Of a DNA stretch of 64,000 nucleotides, positions 56,527 to 64,000 are shown piece after piece. A model generated the notes under the pieces. It had not been told where the DNA came from. It did not search any database and saw only the letters and a list, made by a program, of their open reading frames with translations. How positions within the stretch are numbered: position 1 is the stretch's first letter; every line of letters starts with the position of its first letter. The position numbers were made by a program, and so were the translations under genes. Where the stretch lies: NCBI GenBank assembly GCA_016710465.1, contig JADJVS010000014.1:1116001-1180000 (forward strand), given 5' to 3'. This DNA is from Sulfuritalea sp. (lineage in GTDB: Bacteria > Pseudomonadota > Gammaproteobacteria > Burkholderiales > Rhodocyclaceae).

Positions 56527-57896
56527 TTCGTCGCCGGCGCGCCTGCCGGCCCGGGCCTCCGCGATTCGCGGGGGCCTTTTTGCTTTTCCTGGCCGCTGCG
56601 CCCGCCTGGGCGGCGGGCTCCGATGTGGTCGGCATCAACCTGCTGTGGCTGGCGCTGATCCTGATGAGCGCACGTTTGTTTGCCCCGCTGGCGCAGCGCA
56701 TCGGCTTTCCCGCGGTGCTGGGCGAACTGTTGCTCGGCGTGGCCCTGGGCAATCTCGCGCTGCTGGGCTTCACGGGCTTCGAGGCGATTCCCAAGGACCC
56801 GATCATCGCCTTCATTGCCGAGCTTGGCGTCATTGTCCTGCTCTTGCAGATCGGCCTGGAGACGCGGCTGGCCGACCTGATCAAGGTGGGACCGCGCGCC
56901 TTTGCCGTCGGGTCGGTCGGCATCGTCGTTCCCTTCGCGCTGGGTACCTGGGTGGTCGGGCCCTGGTTGCTACCGGGGTTGTCACACAACGCCTACCTTT
57001 TTCTTGGCGCCACCCTGTCGGCGACGTCGGTGGGCATCACCGGCCGGGTCTTCCGCGACCTCGGCAAGCTCGATTCGCCGGCGGCGCGCATCGTGCTCGG
57101 CGCGGCGGTGATCGACGATGTGCTGGGGCTGGTGATCCTGGCCGTGGTCTCCAGCCTGGTGCAGGCGGGTTCGGTCAGTGTCGGCCAGGTCGGCGGCATC
57201 ATCGCCCAGGCGGTGATCTTCCTTGCCGGCTCGATCTGGATCGGGCGCCTGATCGCGCCGCATTCCAGCCGCTGGCTGGCGCAGCTCGACGCCGGCCCCT
57301 CGATGCTGTTCGCGCAGGTGCTGGCGACCGGGCTTTTCCTCGCCTGGCTGGCGCATGCCATCGGGCTGGCGCCGATCATCGGCGCCTTTGCCGCCGGCCT
57401 GCTGTTCGAGCCGATCTTCCTGCGCGACTTCGACCGGCCGGCCATCGTGCGGGAAATCGAGCCGCTGTTGCCGAAGGGCGAAGCGGGCCTGGTCGAGCGC
57501 CTGCTGCCAATTTTGAAGAAGCATGGCGGACACCAGCATGAACAGATGATTGAACCGATCGGCTATTTCTTTGTGCCGGTGTTTTTCGTCCTCACCGGCA
57601 TGCAGGTCGACCTGAAGACGCTGGCCGATCCGACGGTGCTGGGAGTCGGCGCTGGCGTTACGGTGGCGGCGATCGCCGGCAAGCTGGCGGCCGGGCTTGC
57701 CGCCGGCAACTCGCAGCGTTGGCTGGTCGGCTGGGGCATGGTGCCGCGCGGCGAGGTCGGCCTGATTTTCGCCATGGTCGGCAAGCAGCTCGGCGTCATG
57801 AGCGAGACGATGTTTTCGGTCATCGTCATGATGGTGATCCTGACCACGCTGGTGACGCCGCCGGTACTGACGGCGCTGCTCAGGCGCCCGCAATAG
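56523..57896 (+). CDS. CPA2 cation/proton antiporter
   Basis: This 457-residue membrane protein has the CPA2 fold (about twelve segments; LGAAVIDDVLGLVILAV, LAPIIGAFAAGLLFE, GWGMVPRGEVGLIFAMVG). The GTG at 56523 overlaps the htpX stop. Its first 28 residues form a basic, signal-like start. A long upstream ORF start lies inside htpX. Unlike the 49159 antiporter, it has no RCK domain. It may exchange Na+ or K+ for H+. Confidence 0.88.
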   Translation: MIRRRRACRPGPPRFAGAFLLFLAAAPAWAAGSDVVGINLLWLALILMSARLFAPLAQRIGFPAVLGELLLGVALGNLALLGFTGFEAIPKDPIIAFIAELGVIVLLLQIGLETRLADLIKVGPRAFAVGSVGIVVPFALGTWVVGPWLLPGLSHNAYLFLGATLSATSVGITGRVFRDLGKLDSPAARIVLGAAVIDDVLGLVILAVVSSLVQAGSVSVGQVGGIIAQAVIFLAGSIWIGRLIAPHSSRWLAQLDAGPSMLFAQVLATGLFLAWLAHAIGLAPIIGAFAAGLLFEPIFLRDFDRPAIVREIEPLLPKGEAGLVERLLPILKKHGGHQHEQMIEPIGYFFVPVFFVLTGMQVDLKTLADPTVLGVGAGVTVAAIAGKLAAGLAAGNSQRWLVGWGMVPRGEVGLIFAMVGKQLGVMSETMFSVIVMMVILTTLVTPPVLTALLRRPQ

Positions 57897-57951
57897 GGCG
57901 CATGCGGGGGCGCCGCTATAATCCGCGCCTTCCTTTCGCACCGCCAAACCC

Positions 57952-58800
57952 GTGTCCGACCGCCTTGCCGTCCTGCCCCAGTATGTGTTGCCGAAACAGG
58001 CGCTCACCGCGCTGGCCGGCAAGTTCGCCTCGGCCCAAGCCGGCGCGCTGACGACCTCGGTGATCCGCTGGTTCGTCGGCCGCTATGGCGTGAACATGGC
58101 GGAAGCGGCGAATCCCGACATCGCCGGCTATGCCAGTTTCAACGAGTTCTTCACCCGGCCCTTGAAGGAAGGCGCGCGGCCGCTGGCCAATGCCGATTTC
58201 ATCTGCCCGGTCGATGGCGCGATCAGCCAGTTCGGCGCCATAGCGCGCGACCAGATATTCCAGGCCAAGGGACATGCCTATTCGACCACGGCCCTGGTCG
58301 GCGGCGATGCGGCATTGGCGGCGCGCTTTGAGAACGGCAGCTTTGCCACGCTGTATCTCAGCCCGAAGGATTACCACCGCATCCACATGCCCTGCGCCGG
58401 CAAGCTGCTGCGCATGATCCATGTGCCGGGCGAGCTGTTCTCGGTGAATCCGGTCACGGCGCGCGGCGTGCCGGGGCTGTTCGCCCGCAACGAGCGCGTG
58501 GTCTGCGTCTTTGAGGGCGAGGCCGGGCCCTTCGTCATGGCGCTGGTCGGCGCCACCATCGTCGGCAGCATGGCGACGGTCTGGCATGGCGTCGTCAACC
58601 CGCCGCGCCCCGGCAGGCTCCGTGACTGGCGATATGAAGATCAGGACCTGCGCTACGGTCGGGGCGCGGAAATGGGCCGCTTCCTGCTCGGCTCGACGGT
58701 GGTGATGCTGTTTCCGCAAGGCAGCTTGAGCTTCAATCCCGAATGGGCGCCAGGGCGGGCAATCCGCATGGGCGAAGCGATGGGCGCGCGGATCGCCTGA
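57952..58800 (+). CDS. psd: Phosphatidylserine decarboxylase proenzyme
   Basis: Psd makes phosphatidylethanolamine. The 282-residue proenzyme carries the cleavage site LGST at 246-249, where S248 becomes the pyruvoyl group, and YLSPKDYHRIHMP. The start is GTG at 57952. It is a pyruvoyl enzyme tied to the inner membrane. Confidence 0.94.
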   Translation: MSDRLAVLPQYVLPKQALTALAGKFASAQAGALTTSVIRWFVGRYGVNMAEAANPDIAGYASFNEFFTRPLKEGARPLANADFICPVDGAISQFGAIARDQIFQAKGHAYSTTALVGGDAALAARFENGSFATLYLSPKDYHRIHMPCAGKLLRMIHVPGELFSVNPVTARGVPGLFARNERVVCVFEGEAGPFVMALVGATIVGSMATVWHGVVNPPRPGRLRDWRYEDQDLRYGRGAEMGRFLLGSTVVMLFPQGSLSFNPEWAPGRAIRMGEAMGARIA

Positions 58801-59019
58801 CCCGTGTTTCAGGTGGGCTGATCGCCGGTTCGGCCGGGGTTCGTCGGCTCGGCGGCGTGCCAGCCCGATCGGGTTTGGCAAACCCAGCGCCAACTCATTA
58901 CAAAGCACTTTCGCTTTGCCTTCTATCCCTACTGATTTTATTGAATAAAACTTTCAATAAAATTCTCTCGACTTGACTCTAAGCCCTTGTTGCACTTGGA
59001 AAAATAGCCCTTTTCAAGC
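58801..59019. other. Leader to the mraZ cluster with AT-rich palindrome
   Basis: This stretch has no gene. It holds a perfect 10-bp AT-rich inverted repeat (58936-58945 with 58953-58962), unusual in this GC-rich context, and a long AT-rich tail leading to the mraZ promoter. It may end psd transcription. Confidence 0.45.
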
Positions 59020-59048
59020 TTGACCGGGATCAAAAAGTGTCTTAAAGT
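59020..59048 (+). promoter_or_regulatory. mraZ promoter
   Basis: TTGACC (59020-59025) and TAAAGT (59043-59048) are 17 bp apart. The three GTGGG repeats start at the end of the -10 box. Confidence 0.68.
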
Positions 59049-59071
59049 GGGTTCTGGTGGGGGTAAGTGGG
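59047..59071 (+). promoter_or_regulatory. MraZ operator: three GTGGG repeats with 10-bp period
   Basis: GTGGG occurs at 59047-59051, 59057-59061 and 59067-59071, exactly 10 bp apart. MraZ in E. coli and Mycoplasma binds such direct repeats to repress its own operon. Their overlap with the -10 box and transcription start suits repression. Confidence 0.75.
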
Positions 59072-59116
59072 AAGTTAAAGCCGCTTGAGGGCTTGGCTCC
59101 CGCCGGGGGGGAGCGG

Positions 59117-59563
59117 ATGTTTCAGGGTGCGACGTCGTTGAGTCTGGATGCCAAGGGCCGCATGGCGGTGCCCAGCCGGCACCGCGACGCGCTGTCCGTG
59201 GTCGGCGAAGGCCGGCTGGTGGTGACCGCCCACCCGCACCGCTGCCTGTTGCTCTATCCGCGTCCGGCCTGGGAGCCGATCCGCGACCAGATCCTCGCCG
59301 CTTCCAGCCTGCAAGCCGAATCCGCGATGGTGCGCCGCCTGCTGGTCGGCTTTGCCGAAGAGCTTGAACTCGACGGTGCCGGACGCCTGCTGATTTCACC
59401 CTCGTTGCGCCAGTACGCCGGCCTGGAAAAGGAAATCTGGCTGATCGGCCAGGGCCGCCATTTCGAGATCTGGTCCGCCGCCGGCTGGCAGGCACAGCAG
59501 GACGCGATCTTTGCCGTCGGCGACAAGTTGCTGCCTCCGGGCCTGGAAAACCTTGCGTTGTGA
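59117..59563 (+). CDS. mraZ: Transcriptional regulator MraZ
   Basis: This 148-residue AbrB-fold protein begins MFQGATSLSLDAKGRMAVPSRHR. Two SpoVT/AbrB-like halves are seen, the second with LDGAGRLLISPSLRQYAGLEK. It represses the division cluster through GTGGG repeats upstream. The ATG at 59117 is chosen over one at 59057 that lies in the operator. Confidence 0.95.
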   Translation: MFQGATSLSLDAKGRMAVPSRHRDALSVVGEGRLVVTAHPHRCLLLYPRPAWEPIRDQILAASSLQAESAMVRRLLVGFAEELELDGAGRLLISPSLRQYAGLEKEIWLIGQGRHFEIWSAAGWQAQQDAIFAVGDKLLPPGLENLAL

Positions 59564-60483
59564 ATGCCGATCTTCATGTCAGCGTCCTGCTCACCGAAGC
59601 GGTGGCGGCGCTGGCGATACGACCGCACGGGATTTACGTCGACGCCACCTTCGGCCGCGGCGGGCACAGTCGGGCGATCCTCGCCGCGCTCGGGCCGTCG
59701 GGGCGGCTGATTGCGCTGGATCGCGATCCGGCGGCGATCGCCGCCGGTGCGGCCTTCACCGATCCGCGGCTGACGCTGGTGCACGCCGCCTTCAGCGAAT
59801 TCGATGCGGTGCTCGACCGGTTGGGCGTGGCCCGGGTGAATGGCGTGCTGCTGGATCTCGGCGTGTCATCGCCGCAACTGAATACGCCCGAGAGGGGCAT
59901 GAGTTTTCGTTTCGATGCGCCGCTGGACATGCGCATGGATACGACGCAGGGGGAGACCGCGGCTGAGTTCCTGGCCCGGGCATCGCAATCAGAAATAGAA
60001 AGGGTGATCAGAGACCATGGCGAAGAACGGTTTGCTCATGCGATTGCAAAGGCGCTTGTTGCTGCTCGGGGCGAGCACGGTATTTCAAGCACAGGACAGC
60101 TTGCCACGCTCGTGGCGCAAGTCGTCCGCACGCGGGAACCGGGCCAGCACCCGGCGACGCGGAGCTTTCAGGCTTTACGGATTCACGTCAATCGGGAGCT
60201 TGAAGAGCTGTCGTTAGTCCTGCCGCGGGCGGTAGAACGCCTCGCGCCGGACGGACGCCTGGCCGTGATCAGCTTCCATTCCCTCGAAGACCGCATCGTC
60301 AAGCGCTTTCTGCGCGATGCGGCCAACCCGCCGCAACCGCCGCGCAAGCTGCCGGTGCGCGCCGCCGACCTGCCACAGCCGACGCTGCGCCTGGTGGGCA
60401 AGCCGATCTTTCCCTCGGCGGCTGAAGTCGCCGCCAACCCGCGCAGTCGCAGCGCCGTGCTCCGCGTTGCCGAGAAGCCATGA
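59560..60483 (+). CDS. rsmH: 16S rRNA (cytosine1402-N4)-methyltransferase
   Basis: This 307-residue SAM enzyme has VDATFGRGGHSRAILAAL and GVLLDLGVSSPQL, plus ISFHSLEDRIVKRFL near the C-terminus. The GTG start overlaps the mraZ stop, a common form of coupling in this cluster. Confidence 0.96.
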   Translation: MNADLHVSVLLTEAVAALAIRPHGIYVDATFGRGGHSRAILAALGPSGRLIALDRDPAAIAAGAAFTDPRLTLVHAAFSEFDAVLDRLGVARVNGVLLDLGVSSPQLNTPERGMSFRFDAPLDMRMDTTQGETAAEFLARASQSEIERVIRDHGEERFAHAIAKALVAARGEHGISSTGQLATLVAQVVRTREPGQHPATRSFQALRIHVNRELEELSLVLPRAVERLAPDGRLAVISFHSLEDRIVKRFLRDAANPPQPPRKLPVRAADLPQPTLRLVGKPIFPSAAEVAANPRSRSAVLRVAEKP

Positions 60484-60752
60484 ACCTGGCGCGCATCAAC
60501 CTGCTCCTGCTGCTGGTGGCGGTGGTTTGCGCCCTCTCGGTGGTCAGCTCGAACCACCGCGCGCGCAAGTTGTTCACCGAACTCGAAGCCACGCAGAAGC
60601 ACATGCGTGACCTGGAAGTCGAGTGGGGGCAATTGCAACTTGAACAGAGCACCGTGGCGGCCCACGTCCGCGTCGAAAAGCTGGCGCGCGACCGGCTCGG
60701 CATGAAAGTTCCGGCGCCCGGCCAGATCGTCGCCATCGAGCCGGCGAAATGA
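60480..60752 (+). CDS. ftsL: Cell division protein FtsL
   Basis: This 90-residue bitopic protein has an N-terminal membrane segment (about 4-24) and a leucine-zipper-like coiled coil ending in ARDRLGMKVPAPGQIVAI. It forms the FtsQLB complex with FtsB and FtsQ. It overlaps both neighbours by 4 bp. Confidence 0.94.
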   Translation: MNLARINLLLLLVAVVCALSVVSSNHRARKLFTELEATQKHMRDLEVEWGQLQLEQSTVAAHVRVEKLARDRLGMKVPAPGQIVAIEPAK

Positions 60753-62491
60753 GCGCGATGAAAGCCATCAAGTTCTCGCGCAGCCCACTGCTCTCGGAAC
60801 GCCTGCCGCCCTGGCGCCAGCGCTTCGTGCTGGTGTTGCTGCTCGGCTCGTTCGCCGTGCTGATCGGTCGCGCGGTGTATCTGCAGGGCTTCAAGAACGA
60901 GTTTCTTGGCGACAAGGGGCGCGCGCGTTTCGAGCGCGTGATCGACATCTCCGCCACGCGCGGCCGCATCACCGATCGCCACGGCGATGTGCTCGCGGTG
61001 TCGACGCCGGTGCGATCGATCTGGGCGATCCCCGAGGATGCGCAACTGGCGCCGGCGCAAGCGCGCAACCTCGCCAGCCTGCTCGACATGGACGTGCGCG
61101 AGGTCAATCGCAAGCTGGCCAGCGAAGGCGAATTCACCTACGTCAAGCGTCAGTTGCCGCCCGATGTCGCCGACAAGGTGACGGCGCTCAAATTGCCCGG
61201 CATACATCAGAAGAACGAGTACCGCCGCTACTATCCGGCGGGTGAGGTGACGGCGCATGTGCTGGGATTCACCGGCGCCGAGGACAACGGTCAGGAAGGC
61301 ATCGAGCTGGCCTTCAACGGCCAGCTCGCCGGCAAGCCCGGCTCGCGCCGCGTGATCAAGGACCGTCGCGGCAACGTCGTCGAGGATGTCGAGAGCATCC
61401 GTCCGCCGCAGGAGGGCAAGGACATCGTCCTCGCGGTTGACTCCAAGGTGCAGTACCTGGCCTACAGCCACCTCAAGCAGGCGCTCGAAGAGCATCGGGC
61501 CAAGGCCGGCGGCATCATCGTGATCGATTCGCGTACCGGCGAGGTGCTGGCCCTGGCCAACCTGCCGACCTACAACCCCAACAACCGGACCAAGCTGGCC
61601 GGCGCGCAATTGCGCAATCGGGCGCTGACCGATACCTTCGAGCCCGGATCGACCTTGAAGCCCTTCACCGCGGCGCTGGCGCTGGAACAGGGCAAGGTGC
61701 GCTTCGACACGCCGATCCAGACCGCGCCGGGCAAGATGACCATCGGCAGCGCGACCATCTCGGATGCCCACGCCCACGGCACGCTGACCGTGGCGCAGGT
61801 GATCCAGAAGTCATCGAACATCGGCTCGGCCAAGCTGGCTTTGTCGATGAAGCCCGAGGAAATGTGGGCCATGTTCGACAGCCTCGGTTTCGGCGCGCCG
61901 CTCAAGCTCGGCTTCCCCGGCGAAGTCGGCGGCCGGCTGCGTCCGGCCAAGACCTGGCGGCCGATCGAGCAGGCCACCATGGCCTATGGCCATGGCATTT
62001 CGGTGACCCTGATCCAGTTGGCCCGCGCCTACCAAGCCTTCGCCCGCGACGGCGACTTGCTGCCCCTGTCGCTGTCGCGGGTGGACGTGCCGCCGGCCAG
62101 CGGCAAGCCGGTGTTCTCGCCGCAGACCGCGCGCGAAGTGCGCGCCATGCTGGAGATGGCGGTGCAACCGGGCGGTACCGCGCCCAAGGCGCAGATTCCG
62201 GGCTACCGCGTGGCCGGCAAGACCGGCACCGCGCACAAGCTGGAAAGCGGCGTCTATGCCAACAAGTACGTGGCCTCCTTCGTCGGCTTCGCTCCCGTGT
62301 CCGACCCGCGCCTGATCGTTGCCGTGATGATCGATGAACCCTCGAACGGCAAGCACTTCGGCGGCGACGTGGCGGCGCCGGTGTTCGCCCAGGTCATGTC
62401 CGGCAGCCTGCGCGCGCTGGGTGTTGCTTCCGATGCGCCGCTCAAGCCGCTGGTGGTGGCGAACGCCGCGCCGGTGCGGGAAGAGATGTGA
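60749..62491 (+). CDS. ftsI: Peptidoglycan transpeptidase FtsI (PBP3)
   Basis: This 580-residue division enzyme has a membrane anchor (about 25-45), a dimerisation domain (about 65-210) and a transpeptidase with STLK (301-304), SSN (355-357) and KTGT (491-494). S301 is the nucleophile. It cross-links septal peptidoglycan. Confidence 0.97.
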   Translation: MSAMKAIKFSRSPLLSERLPPWRQRFVLVLLLGSFAVLIGRAVYLQGFKNEFLGDKGRARFERVIDISATRGRITDRHGDVLAVSTPVRSIWAIPEDAQLAPAQARNLASLLDMDVREVNRKLASEGEFTYVKRQLPPDVADKVTALKLPGIHQKNEYRRYYPAGEVTAHVLGFTGAEDNGQEGIELAFNGQLAGKPGSRRVIKDRRGNVVEDVESIRPPQEGKDIVLAVDSKVQYLAYSHLKQALEEHRAKAGGIIVIDSRTGEVLALANLPTYNPNNRTKLAGAQLRNRALTDTFEPGSTLKPFTAALALEQGKVRFDTPIQTAPGKMTIGSATISDAHAHGTLTVAQVIQKSSNIGSAKLALSMKPEEMWAMFDSLGFGAPLKLGFPGEVGGRLRPAKTWRPIEQATMAYGHGISVTLIQLARAYQAFARDGDLLPLSLSRVDVPPASGKPVFSPQTAREVRAMLEMAVQPGGTAPKAQIPGYRVAGKTGTAHKLESGVYANKYVASFVGFAPVSDPRLIVAVMIDEPSNGKHFGGDVAAPVFAQVMSGSLRALGVASDAPLKPLVVANAAPVREEM

Positions 62492-63981
62492 ACACGCCGA
62501 TGAGCGTCCTCGACCAGCTCAGGCAGCAGGGCGTCGTGCCGCAGCGGCTGACTGCCGATTCGCGCCGGGTGCAGCCCGGTGACGTCTTTGTCGCCTTTCC
62601 TGGCGCCCACGCCGATGGCCGCGACTTCATCGCCCAGGCCGTGCAGCGCGGCGCGGCGGCGGTGATTGCCGAAGCGGGGACGAAGGCAAGAGTCGGCGCT
62701 GGCGATGCGCCGATCATCGAGGTCGCCAGGCTCGGCTCGCTCTGCGGCGAGATTGCTCACCTGGTCTATGGCCGGCCTTCGGAAAAGCTCTGGCTGGCCG
62801 GCGTCACCGGCACCAATGGCAAGACCTCGGTGTCGCAGTGGATCGCCCAGGCCATGGATGCCCTAGGCCAGAGGTGCGCCGTGGTCGGCACCCTGGGCAA
62901 CGGATTTGTCGACGCGCTCGCCGAATCACCCAACACGACGCCGGACGCGATCACGCTGCACGCGGCACTGGCCGGCTTCGTCGAGCGCGGCGCCAAGGCC
63001 TGCGCCATGGAGGTGTCCTCGATCGGCCTTGACCAGGGGCGAGTGAATGGCGTGGCGTTCGACGTCGCCGTGTTTACCAATCTCACTCGCGATCATCTCG
63101 AATATCACCGCACCATGCAGGCCTACGCCGCCGCCAAGGCAAGCCTGTTCTCCCTGCCTGGCCTGGGGGCCGCCGTGCTCAACCTCGATGATTCTTTTGG
63201 CATCGATCTGGCGCGGCGTCTCAAGGGCCGCCTGCCGACGCTGGGCTACACGCTGGGCGCGGCGGCTGCCGACACGGATGACGTCCTGCGCGCGGAAAAC
63301 CTGCGCATGAGCGCCGCCGGCATCGAATTCGAATTGCGCGGCGCGACCATCGCCGCCCCCGTGGTTGGCCGCTTCAACGCATCGAACCTGCTCGCGGTGA
63401 TCGCCGCCCTGCTCAGTCGCGGTGAAGCACTGGACGCCATCGCCGCCGCGCTGCGCAGTCTGCGACCGCCGCCCGGACGCATGCAGGCGCTGGGCGGTCA
63501 TGGCCAGCCGCTGGTGGTGGTCGACTATGCGCATACCCCGGACGCGCTGGAAAAGGCGCTGACCGTGCTGCGCGAAACGGCGACGGCGCGCGGCGGCAAA
63601 CTGGTCTGCGTTTTCGGTTGCGGTGGCGAACGCGATCCGGGCAAGCGCCCCCAGATGGGCGCGGTCGCCGAAGCCCTGGCGGACAGCGTGCTGGTCACCA
63701 GCGACAACCCGCGCGGCGAGGATCCGCAGGCGATCATCGATGGCATCGTGAGCGGGATGAAAAATCGTCCTTCGGTACAGGTTGAGCGGGCGCGGGCGGT
63801 GGCGGACGCCATCGCCGCGGCAGGTGCCCGCGACGTGGTGCTGCTGGCCGGCAAAGGGCACGAACCCTACCAGGAAGTCGCCGGTGTGCGTCACGTCTAT
63901 TCCGACCTCGATGCCGCACAGTCGGCGTTTGCCGGCCCGCGAAGCGGCGTCCCCGGCAGACAAGGTCAGGCACGGCGATGA
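62488..63981 (+). CDS. murE: UDP-N-acetylmuramoyl-tripeptide synthetase (meso-DAP adding)
   Basis: This 497-residue ligase has the ATP loop GTNGKT at 108-113 and the meso-diaminopimelate specific motif DNPR in SDNPRGEDP. The GTG at 62488 overlaps the ftsI stop; an ATG at 62500 is also possible. It adds meso-DAP to UDP-MurNAc-L-Ala-D-Glu. Its stop overlaps the start of murF. Confidence 0.96.
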   Translation: MNTPMSVLDQLRQQGVVPQRLTADSRRVQPGDVFVAFPGAHADGRDFIAQAVQRGAAAVIAEAGTKARVGAGDAPIIEVARLGSLCGEIAHLVYGRPSEKLWLAGVTGTNGKTSVSQWIAQAMDALGQRCAVVGTLGNGFVDALAESPNTTPDAITLHAALAGFVERGAKACAMEVSSIGLDQGRVNGVAFDVAVFTNLTRDHLEYHRTMQAYAAAKASLFSLPGLGAAVLNLDDSFGIDLARRLKGRLPTLGYTLGAAAADTDDVLRAENLRMSAAGIEFELRGATIAAPVVGRFNASNLLAVIAALLSRGEALDAIAAALRSLRPPPGRMQALGGHGQPLVVVDYAHTPDALEKALTVLRETATARGGKLVCVFGCGGERDPGKRPQMGAVAEALADSVLVTSDNPRGEDPQAIIDGIVSGMKNRPSVQVERARAVADAIAAAGARDVVLLAGKGHEPYQEVAGVRHVYSDLDAAQSAFAGPRSGVPGRQGQARR

Positions 63982-64000
63982 TGCGCCTGTCAGAAGCCGG
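63978..64000 (+). CDS. murF: UDP-MurNAc-tripeptide D-alanyl-D-alanine ligase, first codons
   Basis: The start ATGATG at 63978 reads MMRLSEAG, the usual beginning of MurF, and overlaps the murE stop. The rest lies outside the window. The order murE-murF is standard in this cluster. Confidence 0.7.

Overview
The window is a GC-rich stretch of a Gram-negative chromosome, most likely a betaproteobacterium of the Rhodocyclales type. The gene order lnt-corC-ybeY-ybeZ-miaB, the rplM-rpsI-argC-erpA block, the rplU-rpmA-obgE-proB block and the mraZ-rsmH-ftsL-ftsI-murE-murF cluster fit this group, as do the porin and the rrn operon carrying tRNA-Ile and tRNA-Ala. The order-level placement is an inference from gene content; no database search was made.

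Layout: 1-2208 glyS (cut by the window edge) and glyQ, separated by two large palindromic repeats. 2286-6297 a hybrid histidine kinase with a heme-type sensor domain, a double-rhodanese sulfurtransferase and a small unknown protein. 6285-12109 lnt, corC, ybeY, ybeZ, miaB and divergent queC. 12299-19910 an accessory block: a YeeE/YedE membrane protein, a secreted methionine-rich 25-residue repeat protein, a DUF302 protein, a CcdA/DsbD-like gene split by a 3 kb IS66-family element, and a thioredoxin-like protein. 20143-27566 housekeeping genes (rplM, rpsI, argC, a DUF6776-like protein, bactofilin, erpA, anmK, an M23 peptidase, tyrS). 27596-33299 a complete rrn operon, with a long hairpin insertion in 23S helix 45. 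33644-38568 porin, proB, obgE, rpmA, rplU and an IclR regulator. 38705-43130 a lactate utilisation operon (lutABC), a tandem thioredoxin-fold protein and an SRPBCC protein. 43144-57896 many cation transporters (P-type ATPase, two CPA2 antiporters, a K+ channel, an NhaD/ArsB-like permease with a LysR regulator), an SHP/DHC/cytochrome b561 operon with its two-component system, a universal stress protein and htpX. 57952-64000 psd and the start of the division and cell wall cluster.

The part most likely to hold undescribed biology is 12299-19910. Membrane sulfur transport, a methionine-rich secreted repeat protein, DUF302 and a thioredoxin/CcdA pair sit together there, and the CcdA-like gene was broken by an IS66 insertion whose 8-bp target duplication is still perfect. 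The frame is restored exactly when the element and one duplication copy are removed. Other points of note are the 23S helix-45 insertion with a G15 run, the MraZ operator repeats, a sigma-32 type promoter before htpX, and the paired palindromes between glyS and glyQ.
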